A stretch of DNA of 64,000 bases from Alistipes sp. (lineage in GTDB: Bacteria; Bacteroidota; Bacteroidia; Bacteroidales; Rikenellaceae): NCBI GenBank assembly GCA_022767745.1, contig JALENN010000008.1, positions 97,538-161,537 of the forward strand. Reading direction: 5' to 3'. The notes below the pieces were generated by a model. That model made no database searches. It had not been told where the DNA came from and saw only the letters and a list, made by a program, of their open reading frames with translations. Each line of letters begins with the position of its first letter. Positions within the stretch are counted from its first letter, which is position 1. This document shows, piece after piece, positions 22,983-31,498 of the stretch. The position numbers and the translations under genes were made by a program.

Positions 22983-23996
22983 ATGAAGAAGATTGTTATT
23001 TCCATCGCCGTTGTCCTGGCCGTTGCGGCCGTTGCGGCGGCATGGTGGCTCTACGAGTCGTTCTACGGAGGGTGTGTACGCGAGCAGCACAGCCTTTACG
23101 TCTATCATGACTATCCCTACGAGCAGGTTGCCGACTCGGTGGCCGTCAACATCAAGCACAAGTGGGCGTTCGACATATACGCCCGACGGCTCGACCTGGC
23201 CGATACGTTCAAGGCGGGCCACTACGTTCTGGAGCCGGGCATGAACGTCATCGACGTGGTACGCATGCTAAAACTGGGTCTGCAGACCCCCGTAATGGTG
23301 ACGATGAACAATGTCAAGACGCCGCAGCAGCTGGCGGCCAAGCTCTCGCGTCAGATCGAGGCCGACTCTGCGGCGCTGGCCACGGCCTTCATGGATGAGG
23401 CCATGGCCGAACGGCTGGGTTTCTCGTCGCCGCTGACCATGTTCTCGATATTCCTGCCCAACAGCTACGAGTTCTATTGGACGGTGACGCCCGACGAATT
23501 TATCGAGCGCATGTACAAGGAGTACAAGCGTTTCTGGACGGGCGAACGCGACCAGAAGCGCAAGCGCAGCGGTCTGGACCGTGTCGAGGTCTCGACGCTG
23601 GCCTCGATCGTGTATGAGGAGACGCGCAAGACGGACGAGATGCCACGCATAGCGGGCGTCTACATGAACCGCCTGCGCAAGGGCATACCCCTGCAGGCCG
23701 ACCCGACGATAAAGTATGCGATGCAGGACTTCGGCCTGCGCCGTATCCTCTACCGCCATCTGAAGTACGAGTCGCCCTACAACACATATATAAACCGCGG
23801 TTTGCCGTCCTCGCCGATATGCATGCCGAGCATTGCCGCCATCGACGCCGTGCTCAACTACGAGGAGAACGACTACATATTCTTCTGCGCGCGTCCGACG
23901 TTTGACGGCTATCACAACTTTGCCCGCACGCTCGCCGAGCACAATGCCAACGCGCGGGCCTACCAGCGCGAGCTGAACAAGCGCAAGATCAAGTGA
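22983..23996 (+). CDS. mltG: Endolytic murein transglycosylase
   Basis: 337 residues, the YceG/MltG family. One N-terminal membrane helix (residues 5-25) anchors it, a LysM-like region spans ~35-110, and the catalytic domain follows. ASIVYEETRKT carries Glu213, which aligns with catalytic Glu218 of the E. coli enzyme, followed by IAGVYMNRL, PLQADPT and SPYNTY. It cuts nascent glycan strands in the periplasm and helps set their length. It is 45 bases after the phosphodiesterase gene and may share its transcript. Confidence 0.93.
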   Translation: MKKIVISIAVVLAVAAVAAAWWLYESFYGGCVREQHSLYVYHDYPYEQVADSVAVNIKHKWAFDIYARRLDLADTFKAGHYVLEPGMNVIDVVRMLKLGLQTPVMVTMNNVKTPQQLAAKLSRQIEADSAALATAFMDEAMAERLGFSSPLTMFSIFLPNSYEFYWTVTPDEFIERMYKEYKRFWTGERDQKRKRSGLDRVEVSTLASIVYEETRKTDEMPRIAGVYMNRLRKGIPLQADPTIKYAMQDFGLRRILYRHLKYESPYNTYINRGLPSSPICMPSIAAIDAVLNYEENDYIFFCARPTFDGYHNFARTLAEHNANARAYQRELNKRKIK

Positions 23997-24043
23997 CGGC
24001 TCGTCGCGGCGGAACGGTTTGTCGGGCGAGATTTTCATGTGAG

Positions 24044-24111
24044 CCTCGGCCGGGCCAAATCCGAAAACTACGTTTGGGATATGTCCGCGTGCCCGGCTTT
24101 CACTATATTTG
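24044..24111 (+). repeat. 68-base promoter-carrying repeat, copy 2
   Basis: Begins CCTCGGC and ends in the -7 box TATATTTG (24104-24111). The central palindrome is more diverged here (ACGTTTGGGATATGTCC), yet the overall length is exactly conserved. Confidence 0.8.
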
Positions 24112-24127
24112 GATAATATAGGATGCG

Positions 24128-24195
24128 CCTCGGCCGAGCCAAATCCGAAAACTGCGTTTTCGATTTGTCTCTGCGCTCGGCTTTCACTATATTTG
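24128..24195 (+). repeat. 68-base promoter-carrying repeat, copy 3
   Basis: Begins CCTCGGC and carries the best palindrome: CCGAG with CTCGG outside and CAAATCCGAAAAC with GTTTTCGATTTG inside. It ends in TATATTTG (24188-24195), the likely promoter of the DUF4199-GT2-DUF4293 operon. Confidence 0.85.
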
Positions 24196-24304
24196 CCGAA
24201 CGCATTGCCGCCAGTACGCGTGGCATACGTTGCGGCGACACGATTGCGGTGCTGCATGCGGAGGGCGTAAAACGATGGAAACAAACGAATAAAATCTGAA
24301 AAAT

Positions 24305-24904
24305 ATGTCAAAGAACACTTTCTGGAACGATGCTTCGCGGTGCGGAGCCATAGTAGGTGCGGTTCACGTGCTGTTTGCATGTCTGGGTATGTGCTTCCAG
24401 CCGATGGCGCTGCTTATATCTCTCGTCTCGCTGGTGGCGCAGATATGGTTGCTGGCACGCTTTACGAGCCAGCGCTCGGCGCTCTATGTGCAGGAGGGCT
24501 TCTCGTACTCGCAGAGCCTCGGTTTCATCGTCTCGATGGGTATCTTTGCCGGTATCGTAAGTGGCGCCTACGAGATTATTGCAAGCAACTTCCTCTTCAC
24601 CGAGAAATACGAGGCCAGCCTGAACAACCTTATCGCCGTATATTCGCAGATGGGAACGTTCGACAATGCGGCTCTGGACAGCATGTCGAAACTCTACCGC
24701 TCGATGCTGTTCTCGCCCGTTCCGGTGCTGATGACGCAGATCTTCTCGCTGGTGCTGAGCTACGGTTTCTACGGTCTTTTCATCTCGATAGGGACCAAGC
24801 GCGAGGCCGATATCTTCCAGACGGTCGAGCCGGAGAGCGAGTCGGAGTCGGAGCGCGAGGCCGAGCAGGAGCCCGGGCAGAAGAAGGATTCGGAGCAAGA
24901 GTAA
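24305..24904 (+). CDS. DUF4199-like membrane protein
   Basis: 199 residues with four predicted membrane helices and a Glu/Ser/Gln-rich charged tail (from residue ~175). The FYGL, LGFIVSMGIFAGIVSGAYE and YEASLNN patterns match DUF4199, a Bacteroidota inner-membrane family of unknown function that is usually encoded just before a family 2 glycosyltransferase, as here. The glycosyltransferase starts one base after the stop codon, so the genes are translationally coupled. Confidence 0.8.
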   Translation: MSKNTFWNDASRCGAIVGAVHVLFACLGMCFQPMALLISLVSLVAQIWLLARFTSQRSALYVQEGFSYSQSLGFIVSMGIFAGIVSGAYEIIASNFLFTEKYEASLNNLIAVYSQMGTFDNAALDSMSKLYRSMLFSPVPVLMTQIFSLVLSYGFYGLFISIGTKREADIFQTVEPESESESEREAEQEPGQKKDSEQE

Positions 24905-24905
24905 G

Positions 24906-25898
24906 ATGGAAAAAAACGGTTTGGACATATCGGTCGTGGTGCCGCTCTACAACGAGCGCGAATCGCTGGCCGAACTGGTGGCGTGGATCGACCGCGTGGC
25001 GCGCGAGAATACCCTCACCTACGAGATTATCATGGTGGACGACGGTTCGCGTGACGGTTCGTGGGGGGAGATCGAGCGCCTGAGCGGACAGTACCCGGCC
25101 ATTCGCGCGATACGTTTTGCGCGCAACTACGGCAAGTCGGCGGCCCTCTACTGCGGCTTCGAGGCTGCCGAGGGGAAGGTGGTATTCACCATGGATGCCG
25201 ACCTGCAGGACTCGCCCGACGAGATTCCCGAGATGCGCCGCATGATTCTCGAGGATGGGTACGACCTTGTGTCGGGGTGGAAGAAGAAGCGCTACGATCC
25301 CGCGGGCAAGCGACTGCCGAGCAAGTTCTTCAACATGACGGCACGCATCGTGTCGGGCATCAAGCTGCACGACTTCAACTGCGGGCTTAAGGCCTACCGC
25401 CGCGAGGTGGTCAAGTCGATCGAGGTGTACGGCGAGATGCACCGCTATATCCCCATCCTTGCCAAGCATGCCGGTTTCAAGCGCATAGGCGAGAAGGTGG
25501 TACACCATCACGAGCGCAAGTACGGCGTGTCGAAGTTCGGAATGGAGCGCATGGTGAAGGGCTATCTGGATCTTATCACCGTGTCGTTCATGTCGCATTT
25601 CGGCCGCTCGCCGATGTATATCTTCGGCAGCCTGGGTACGCTTATGTTCCTCGTCGGAGGCTTTACCACGGTGTGGGTCATAGCCGCCAAACTCTACAAG
25701 CAGGCGCACGGCCTGCCGTTGCGTGCCGTAACCGACCAGCCGCTCTTCTTTGTTGCCATTCTGGCTGTTATACTCGGCGTGCAGCTTTTCCTTGCGGGAT
25801 TCCTCGGTGAGTTGATCAACCGTAACTCGACGGACCGAAACACATATCTTATCGACCGCAGAATAAAACTCGAAGACAAAACACACAATTGTATATGA
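24906..25898 (+). CDS. Family 2 glycosyltransferase with two C-terminal membrane helices
   Basis: 330 residues. SVVVPLYNERESL opens the GT-A fold; MVDDGSRDGS, GKSAALYCGFE, TMDADLQDSPDEIPEM (the metal-binding DxD region) and DFNCGLKAYRR follow. Two C-terminal helices (about 235-260 and 275-300) match the dolichol-/undecaprenyl-phosphate sugar transferase group (GtrB/ArnC-like). It likely loads a sugar onto undecaprenyl phosphate at the inner membrane for envelope glycan work. It lies between DUF4199 and DUF4293, with overlapping or near-overlapping ends. Confidence 0.9.
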   Translation: MEKNGLDISVVVPLYNERESLAELVAWIDRVARENTLTYEIIMVDDGSRDGSWGEIERLSGQYPAIRAIRFARNYGKSAALYCGFEAAEGKVVFTMDADLQDSPDEIPEMRRMILEDGYDLVSGWKKKRYDPAGKRLPSKFFNMTARIVSGIKLHDFNCGLKAYRREVVKSIEVYGEMHRYIPILAKHAGFKRIGEKVVHHHERKYGVSKFGMERMVKGYLDLITVSFMSHFGRSPMYIFGSLGTLMFLVGGFTTVWVIAAKLYKQAHGLPLRAVTDQPLFFVAILAVILGVQLFLAGFLGELINRNSTDRNTYLIDRRIKLEDKTHNCI

Positions 25899-26353
25899 TA
25901 CAACGCATTCAAACACTCTATCTGTTTGCCGCGGCGGCCCTGATGACGACGGCTCTGTTCACGCCGCTGGCATACTTTGCCGCCGGTTCCGAAGAATATC
26001 TGCTCCGTGCCTTTGCTCTTGGCGGCGGCGAGACGTCGCAGTCCACGATATACATGGGTATCGTCATGGTTCTGGCGGCAGTCGTGCCCTTGGTGAACAT
26101 ATTCCTTTTCAAGCGTCGCATGCTGCAGATACGCCTCTGTGCCGTGGAACTGGTGCTGCTGCTGGGTACGGTGGCCTTTATCGGCATATATTACTACCTT
26201 AGCGGACGTATGGTCTCGCAGGCGGAGTTCCACGCACAGGGATTCCGTATCTCGGCTGTCTTCCCGCTGGTGGCGCTGGTGTTCGATTACCTGGCCATGC
26301 GTGCCATATTCCGTGACGAGCTGCTTGTAAAGTCGCTTGACCGTATCCGATAG
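25895..26353 (+). CDS. DUF4293-like membrane protein
   Basis: 152 residues from the ATG at 25895 (ATGA overlap with the glycosyltransferase stop). Four membrane helices, beginning MIQRIQTLYLFAAAALM, typical of DUF4293. The family is found in Bacteroidota next to the same glycosyltransferase; its role is unknown, perhaps assisting the lipid-linked sugar step. Last gene of the operon, followed by a strong terminator. Confidence 0.85.
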   Translation: MIQRIQTLYLFAAAALMTTALFTPLAYFAAGSEEYLLRAFALGGGETSQSTIYMGIVMVLAAVVPLVNIFLFKRRMLQIRLCAVELVLLLGTVAFIGIYYYLSGRMVSQAEFHAQGFRISAVFPLVALVFDYLAMRAIFRDELLVKSLDRIR

Positions 26354-26372
26354 ACGGAAAGTATTGCCTTAA

Positions 26373-26415
26373 GCCGAAGGCCAAAGCTGTGATGCTTTGG
26401 CCTTCGGCGTTTTTG
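26373..26415 (+). terminator. Terminator of the DUF4199-GT2-DUF4293 operon
   Basis: A perfect 15-base stem (GCCGAAGGCCAAAGC and complement), six-base loop, then GTTTTTG. Confidence 0.95.
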
Positions 26416-26425
26416 TGCCGCGCTG

Positions 26426-26455
26426 TTGCGTTGAGGACAAAAATGATTAAATTTG
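26426..26455 (+). promoter_or_regulatory. Promoter of the BACON/DUF5689 lipoprotein gene
   Basis: TTG at 26426-26428 and TAAATTTG at 26448-26455, 19 bases apart, fit the Bacteroidota consensus. Confidence 0.6.
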
Positions 26456-26520
26456 TATAATCGCGACCTTGTGTGGTGTTGCTGTGGGTTGCTGTTTACC
26501 TGAAAATGCCTTTATGTGAT

Positions 26521-29475
26521 ATGATTTCTGCCGGATATGTTGTTCGCAGGGTGGGCCTCTGCGTGGCGGTGATGGCCTGTGCGGTGACGTGTATGGTGTC
26601 GTGTGGTCCCAAGCATGAGGAATTCCGCCCGCAATTGGAGGTGTTGCTGCCTTCGGGAGTGTCGCTGGCCGACGGCAGCGTGAACTACGATGCCGGGGGC
26701 GGAGCGACGGATTTCGTCGTGCGGTCGAATGGCGGCTGGAGCATCACTGGCGGAGCCTCGTGGCTGGAGATATCACCTTCGTCCGGCACGGGAGACGGTG
26801 CCGTGAGGATATCGGCCGCCGCGGCCGAGAGCTCGCGCAGCGCTGTGGTCGAGGTGTCGATGACGCAGGCGCCGCAGGTGCGCATATCGTTCAATGTGGT
26901 GCAGCGAGTCGAGGAGACGGAACCCGAAGATCCCGAAGAACCCGACGATCCGTTGCAGGGTATAATCTACCGTGACAGTTTCGACGGCGCAGAGGCGCGT
27001 GCCGAGTACGGCCCGACGGGTGACGCATGGCCCGCCCTTGCCGAGATTCCCGGCTGTGCGGCCTTTGAGGGCCGAGGCTCTGACGGGGTACGTTACGGGG
27101 CCGACGGCGTGTCGGTCCGCAGCGACATGGCATCGGTGCCGGACGGTTATGCCGGGGCTTCGGGATGCAATAACCTGCTGTTTGGCGGTGGCGCCATGAT
27201 GCAGGTGTCGGGCGTGGCTCTGGATGCGGCGGATGCCGATCTGCACCTCGCGTTCGGCCTTTGGACCGACAGCGGGCGGACAGCTGTCGGTGAAGATGTG
27301 GAAAAACCTCTGTCGGTGTGGATCAGCGGCGACGGTGAGCGGTGGAGCCGTATCGAATACGTCGACGATACGGTTGCGGAGGGGTGGCGCGGCGCGTCGT
27401 GTGACTTTTCGCTTGCCGCGGTTCCCGAGTCGCTGTGCGTGGCATTTGTGTGCGACGCGGATGCCGTGGTGAGAATCGATGATGTATCGTTGGGTGTCGG
27501 CGATGGCGGCAATGTCGTTGACCTCGACCTTGGCGGCGAGATCGACCGTGAGGAGCCGTCGGTCGATCCTCCGTCGGAGCGCGAGGTGACCGTGGCGGAA
27601 TTAGTCTCCATGATGCCTGCCGCGGAGGGGCGTATTGTGGCTGATGCCAATAGCGACCTGTGGTTCGATGCCGTGGTGCAGACCGACCGCAAGGGAGGCA
27701 ACTGCGCCGCTTCCGTATTGTGTCTGGCTGCGGAGAACGCTGTGGAGGCAGGCTGCGGCGTGAGCCTCGCGGGACCGGGCGTGGAGGCTGCGGCGGCGGG
27801 TCTCGTGCTGGGCGAGCGGGTGCGTGTTCGCTTGTTGCGCGGTGCGGCAATGCTGTGTAACGAGGGTGGCGCGCTCGGTATTACGGGAGAGGGCTCGGCG
27901 CCGTGGTTCGAGGTTACGTCGGACGGGTCGATAGCCGATGTGGCGGTCGCAGTGGTCGGCGTGCGTGATCTGGCGCGTTATCAGAATATGACGGTCGCCG
28001 TGCGGGGCGTGGAATCGGGCGGCGAGGGTGTATGGTGCGGCGACAGTGACGGCGAACACCTCTTTCGGGTGTCGGGCGAGACGCTGCATGTCTTTGTCCG
28101 TGGCGGTGCGGCGGATTTTGCGGGTCGCAGGTACGGGGCGGCAAGCGGCGAAATGCGTGGCGTGGTGACCATGCGCGGCGGCGTGGCGTGGCTGTGCCCG
28201 CGCAATGCGGCGGATGTAGCGGCCTTCGAGCCTGTTGCGCCGCCTGAGCCAATTCCTGTGACCATACCCGAACTCATAGCCATGATGCCGTCTGACGGCC
28301 GACCTGCCGTTATCGATGCCGAGTGCGACCGTGTGCTTACGGCTGTGGTTATGAACGACGTCGAGGGTGGCAACTGCCACGCCTCGCATCTTGTTCTTGC
28401 AACGCCGGGTGCGACGGAGGCGGGGAACGGCATCACTCTGTACGGGTCGTGTGTACGCCCTTCGGCGTTGGGCGTCAAACGTGGCGACAAGGTGGCCGTT
28501 ACGCTGCGTGCATCGGCTGCCGTTGTGGTGAATTATCAGGGGATGTACGAGGTGACGGGCGATGCCTCGACCGTGTGGACCGAGGTCGAGATACTGGAGT
28601 CGGGTTGCGCGATACCGACCGTAACGATTCCCGCATCGCAACTTGCTGCCTGTCAGGGAATGGTGGTGAGGGTCGAAGATGCTGTTCCGCGTCGTGATGG
28701 TTTATGGTACGATGGCGTGCTGGGCGGCGATGTGCTCTTCGATACCGACGACGGTACGCTGACGGTGCGAACGCTTGCCGCGGCGACTTTTGCCGATCAG
28801 CGCTTCTCGGCCGTAAGCGGCGACATTGCGGGCCTTGCTGCCGTAATCGGCGGCAAGGCGGTGCTCATGCCGCGCAACGGCGAGGATGTCGCTGACTTTG
28901 CTTGCACGGAGGAGCCTACCGACCCCGACAATCCGTCGGTCGAGGAGCTCGAAGACACGACCGATCCGGAGACTCCTCCGGTCGAGGAACCCGATACCGG
29001 CGCCGGATATGAGATGGTGACATCGTTGTCGGCACTGCGCGCGGGGCGGTATCATATAGGTGGTTATCAGAATGGCAGCCTATATCTTGCTACGGGCGGT
29101 CTGACAAAGGTGAACCATTGCATGACGTCGGAGTTCCTCTTTGCCGACGGCAAACTCACGCCCTTGGGGGCTGAGGCTGCGGTGGTGACGCTGGAGAGTG
29201 CGGGTGTCGGGAACGGCTATTACCTGCATTTTGAGGGCGACGGCTACCTCTCGGCCACGGGCAGCGGCGCGGGCAAGCTGCGTTTTACCGAATCGCCGGT
29301 CGAGTACTGGATCGTTACGGAGAATCCGTCGGGCGGCTTCGACATGTTGCTCTCGGGCGACAAGTTCGTCCGTATGGTGGTGTCGAGGACGGCGCGCGAG
29401 GCATTGCTGCGTTCGGTTGCGGCCGACGAGCAGGGCAATGCCATCGTATTGATACGTATCGGCAGACAAGAGTGA
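26521..29475 (+). CDS. Large lipoprotein: BACON domain plus two DUF5689-like repeats
   Basis: 984 residues from the ATG at 26521; an ATG at 26506 and a GTG at 26473 are in frame but add nothing to the signal. The lipoprotein Cys is residue 28 (MVSCG). Domains in order: BACON (~50-129, WLEISPSSGTGDG, often carbohydrate- or mucin-binding), a Glu/Pro/Asp linker, a jelly-roll-like domain (~145-345), two related DUF5689-like modules (starting near 356 and 579, both opening VT-x2-ELx-MMP), a second acidic linker and a C-terminal domain (~826-984). It should sit on the cell surface or outer membrane. The next gene, a secreted endonuclease-like protein, begins on its stop codon. Confidence 0.8.
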   Translation: MISAGYVVRRVGLCVAVMACAVTCMVSCGPKHEEFRPQLEVLLPSGVSLADGSVNYDAGGGATDFVVRSNGGWSITGGASWLEISPSSGTGDGAVRISAAAAESSRSAVVEVSMTQAPQVRISFNVVQRVEETEPEDPEEPDDPLQGIIYRDSFDGAEARAEYGPTGDAWPALAEIPGCAAFEGRGSDGVRYGADGVSVRSDMASVPDGYAGASGCNNLLFGGGAMMQVSGVALDAADADLHLAFGLWTDSGRTAVGEDVEKPLSVWISGDGERWSRIEYVDDTVAEGWRGASCDFSLAAVPESLCVAFVCDADAVVRIDDVSLGVGDGGNVVDLDLGGEIDREEPSVDPPSEREVTVAELVSMMPAAEGRIVADANSDLWFDAVVQTDRKGGNCAASVLCLAAENAVEAGCGVSLAGPGVEAAAAGLVLGERVRVRLLRGAAMLCNEGGALGITGEGSAPWFEVTSDGSIADVAVAVVGVRDLARYQNMTVAVRGVESGGEGVWCGDSDGEHLFRVSGETLHVFVRGGAADFAGRRYGAASGEMRGVVTMRGGVAWLCPRNAADVAAFEPVAPPEPIPVTIPELIAMMPSDGRPAVIDAECDRVLTAVVMNDVEGGNCHASHLVLATPGATEAGNGITLYGSCVRPSALGVKRGDKVAVTLRASAAVVVNYQGMYEVTGDASTVWTEVEILESGCAIPTVTIPASQLAACQGMVVRVEDAVPRRDGLWYDGVLGGDVLFDTDDGTLTVRTLAAATFADQRFSAVSGDIAGLAAVIGGKAVLMPRNGEDVADFACTEEPTDPDNPSVEELEDTTDPETPPVEEPDTGAGYEMVTSLSALRAGRYHIGGYQNGSLYLATGGLTKVNHCMTSEFLFADGKLTPLGAEAAVVTLESAGVGNGYYLHFEGDGYLSATGSGAGKLRFTESPVEYWIVTENPSGGFDMLLSGDKFVRMVVSRTAREALLRSVAADEQGNAIVLIRIGRQE

Positions 29476-30500
29476 TGCGTATGGTGGCCTGCTTGCGATA
29501 TTTGGTGCTGTTTGCCGCGGCGTGGATGCAGCCTTCGTTTGTGTCGGCGCAGACGGATACGGCGCAGCGTTATGTGGTTGCGTTTTACAATGTCGGCGAT
29601 CTGTTCGATACGGAGGATGACCCTCTTACGGCCGATGAGGACATGCTGCCGCTGGCCGACCGCCATTGGACCGCGGAGCGTTACCGTGCCAAGCTGCAGT
29701 CGCTGGCGCGTGTCGTGGCCGAGTTGGGTGGGGAGCACGGCTTTCCCGCCATTATAGGTTTGGCCGAGGTCGAGAACCGTGCCGTACTGGACGATCTGGT
29801 TGCGGAACCTGCGATTGCCTCGGCTGGCTATGCCGTATGCCATGCCGATTCGCCCGACAGCCGCGGCATCGACGTGGCGGTACTGTATAGGCCCGATGTA
29901 CTGCAGGTGGATCGTTTCAGCAGCGTGGCGATGGAGTGCGGTTACCCGCCGACGCGCGATATGGCGGTGTTCGAAGGCGGCATCTGTGGCGAGAGGCTGT
30001 ATGTCGTGGCTGTCCATTGGCCGTCGCGTCGCGGCGGAGAGCGCAGCGAGGCGCAGCGCCGCCTGTGCGCCCGTCAGGTGCGGCGCATGGTCGACTCGGT
30101 GCGTCGGGCCGATGCTGCGGTAAAGGTTATTGTCATGGGCGATATGAACGACGAGCCGCACAACCGCAGCGTCGCCCGCGACCTGGGGGCGCGGCGGCGT
30201 TGCGACGGGGAGGCGCTCTACAACCCCTTTGCGGCGAAACGGCGTGTCGGCCGCGGGACATACCGTTACGACGGTCGCTGGAACATGCTCGACCAGATAG
30301 TCGTATCGCCCGACCTTGTGCGGCGCGGCGACGCGGACCGGGGGTTGAAGTTGCGCCCTGTCGGCGGCCGCGCTTTGGGCCGCGTGTTCCGTCGTGACTG
30401 GATGATGCGCGGGAGAGATCCGTATGCCACATACCGTGGCTCGGACTACATGGGCGGCGTGAGCGACCATCTGCCCGTATATGTGGTGCTGGGGCGGTGA
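29475..30500 (+). CDS. Secreted endonuclease/exonuclease/phosphatase-family protein
   Basis: 341 residues starting at the last base of the previous stop (TGATG). A signal peptide (CLRYLVLFAAAWMQPSFVSAQ) exports it. The EEP fold is seen in VAFYNVGDLFDT, IIGLAEVENR (catalytic Glu), GIDVAVLYRP, VVAVHWPSRRGG, VIVMGDMNDEP (catalytic Asp/Asn) and VSDHLPVYVVL (catalytic Asp-His). It is a metal-dependent hydrolase of DNA/RNA or of another phosphodiester. Tight coupling with the DUF5689 lipoprotein suggests extracellular nucleic-acid or phosphate scavenging, an inference. Confidence 0.88.
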   Translation: MRMVACLRYLVLFAAAWMQPSFVSAQTDTAQRYVVAFYNVGDLFDTEDDPLTADEDMLPLADRHWTAERYRAKLQSLARVVAELGGEHGFPAIIGLAEVENRAVLDDLVAEPAIASAGYAVCHADSPDSRGIDVAVLYRPDVLQVDRFSSVAMECGYPPTRDMAVFEGGICGERLYVVAVHWPSRRGGERSEAQRRLCARQVRRMVDSVRRADAAVKVIVMGDMNDEPHNRSVARDLGARRRCDGEALYNPFAAKRRVGRGTYRYDGRWNMLDQIVVSPDLVRRGDADRGLKLRPVGGRALGRVFRRDWMMRGRDPYATYRGSDYMGGVSDHLPVYVVLGR

Positions 30501-30547
30501 CGTTGCTTTCGGCAGGTTGGGGAATTGTCTTTGTGGTAAAAAAAATG

Positions 30548-30555
30548 TATATTTG
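30548..30555 (+). promoter_or_regulatory. -7 box of the acyl-ACP thioesterase gene
   Basis: TATATTTG fits TAnnTTTG; a TTG lies 20 bases upstream (30525-30527). The ATG is 20 bases downstream. Confidence 0.6.
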
Positions 30556-30575
30556 CCATATAAAAATGTGTTGCT

Positions 30576-31307
30576 ATGGCAGAGAAAAGCGTATTCCGTT
30601 ACAAGGTAGATCCCCGATATGTCGATTTCACGCAGCGCGTGTCGATATCGTCGCTGTGCGACATCATTCTCAACGCCGCGGGGGAGGATGCCTACAATCT
30701 GGGCTTCGGTATTGACGTGTTGGGCGGGAAGAATCTGGCATGGGTGCTTTCGCGCATGTGTGTCGAGGCCGACGCGCTGCCCGCCGAGTATGACGAGTTC
30801 ACGCTGCATACGTGGATCAGCGACTACAACCGCCTCGCCTCGACCCGAAACTTTACCCTCACCGACGCTTCGGGGCGGGAGTTCTGCCGCGCCGTGACGC
30901 AGTGGTGCATGATCGACTTCACGACGCGTATGCCTGCCGACATGAATACCATTGCTGGCATGCACGAGGGCGTTATTGTCGATGCCCCCTCGCCGTGCGA
31001 GCGCCCGCGCCGCATACGTGCCGTGGAGGGTGCGGTGGCGTCACGACACCGTGTGGCATACAGCGACATTGACTTCAACCGCCACATGAACACGATGCGC
31101 TATATCGACCTTTTGTGCGATGCCATGCCCATCGAGGCGCTGGAGCACATGCAGGCGTTGAGGTTCGACCTTAACTTCATGCGTGAGGCGCGTTACGGCG
31201 ACGAACTGACGCTATGCATGGAGGGCGAGGGCTCGGGCCGCACGTTCGAATATCGCAACGAGGCGGGCGAGGCCTTGTGCCGTGCCGCTCTGGAGATACG
31301 CGGCTGA
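30576..31307 (+). CDS. Acyl-ACP thioesterase
   Basis: 243 residues forming two hot-dog domains, as in plant FatA/FatB and bacterial homologues. The first holds GFGIDVLGGKNLAWVLSRM; the second has SDIDFNRHMNTMRYIDL, where Asn-x-His-x-Asn is the catalytic signature. It hydrolyses long-chain acyl-ACP to free fatty acid in the cytoplasm, setting chain length or releasing fatty acids. Monocistronic, with its own promoter and terminator. Confidence 0.9.
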   Translation: MAEKSVFRYKVDPRYVDFTQRVSISSLCDIILNAAGEDAYNLGFGIDVLGGKNLAWVLSRMCVEADALPAEYDEFTLHTWISDYNRLASTRNFTLTDASGREFCRAVTQWCMIDFTTRMPADMNTIAGMHEGVIVDAPSPCERPRRIRAVEGAVASRHRVAYSDIDFNRHMNTMRYIDLLCDAMPIEALEHMQALRFDLNFMREARYGDELTLCMEGEGSGRTFEYRNEAGEALCRAALEIRG

Positions 31308-31347
31308 CGTGTAATGAAGCGGCGCGGAGGTCTTTTCTCAATCACGT

Positions 31348-31384
31348 ATTGGAACACATCACGCGGTGTGTTCCAATTTGTTTT
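31348..31384 (+). terminator. Terminator after the thioesterase gene
   Basis: ATTGGAACAC pairs with GTGTTCCAAT, followed by TTGTTTT. Confidence 0.8.
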
Positions 31385-31467
31385 GTCTTTGTCGGGACAA
31401 TCCGTGCGGCGGCATAACGGGGTGGCGATACGGGGCTTCATCTCTTGTTTTGATGGCGCCGTTGTAT

Positions 31468-31475
31468 TATCTTTG
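31468..31475 (+). promoter_or_regulatory. -7 box of the family 4 glycosyltransferase gene
   Basis: TATCTTTG, 23 bases before the ATG. A TTG 20 bases upstream (31445-31447) may be the -33 element. Confidence 0.55.
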
Positions 31476-31498
31476 TAGGTAAGCATAAACCTGTTGGG

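Larger units (their letters stand above)
23997..24304. other. Intergenic region with two tandem promoter repeats
   Basis: These 308 bases hold two full copies of the 68-base repeat, each ending in TATATTTG, and no gene. The second -7 box leaves a leader of about 105 bases before the DUF4199 gene. Confidence 0.7.

Noticed and set aside
24044..24195. Tandem repeat pair as a CRISPR array or insertion-sequence end
   Set aside because: Only two units, no regular spacers, no cas or transposase gene, and each unit ends in a promoter box.
26473..26520. GTG or early ATG starts for the BACON/DUF5689 lipoprotein
   Set aside because: The extra residues weaken the lipoprotein signal; the ATG at 26521 gives a well-formed one.
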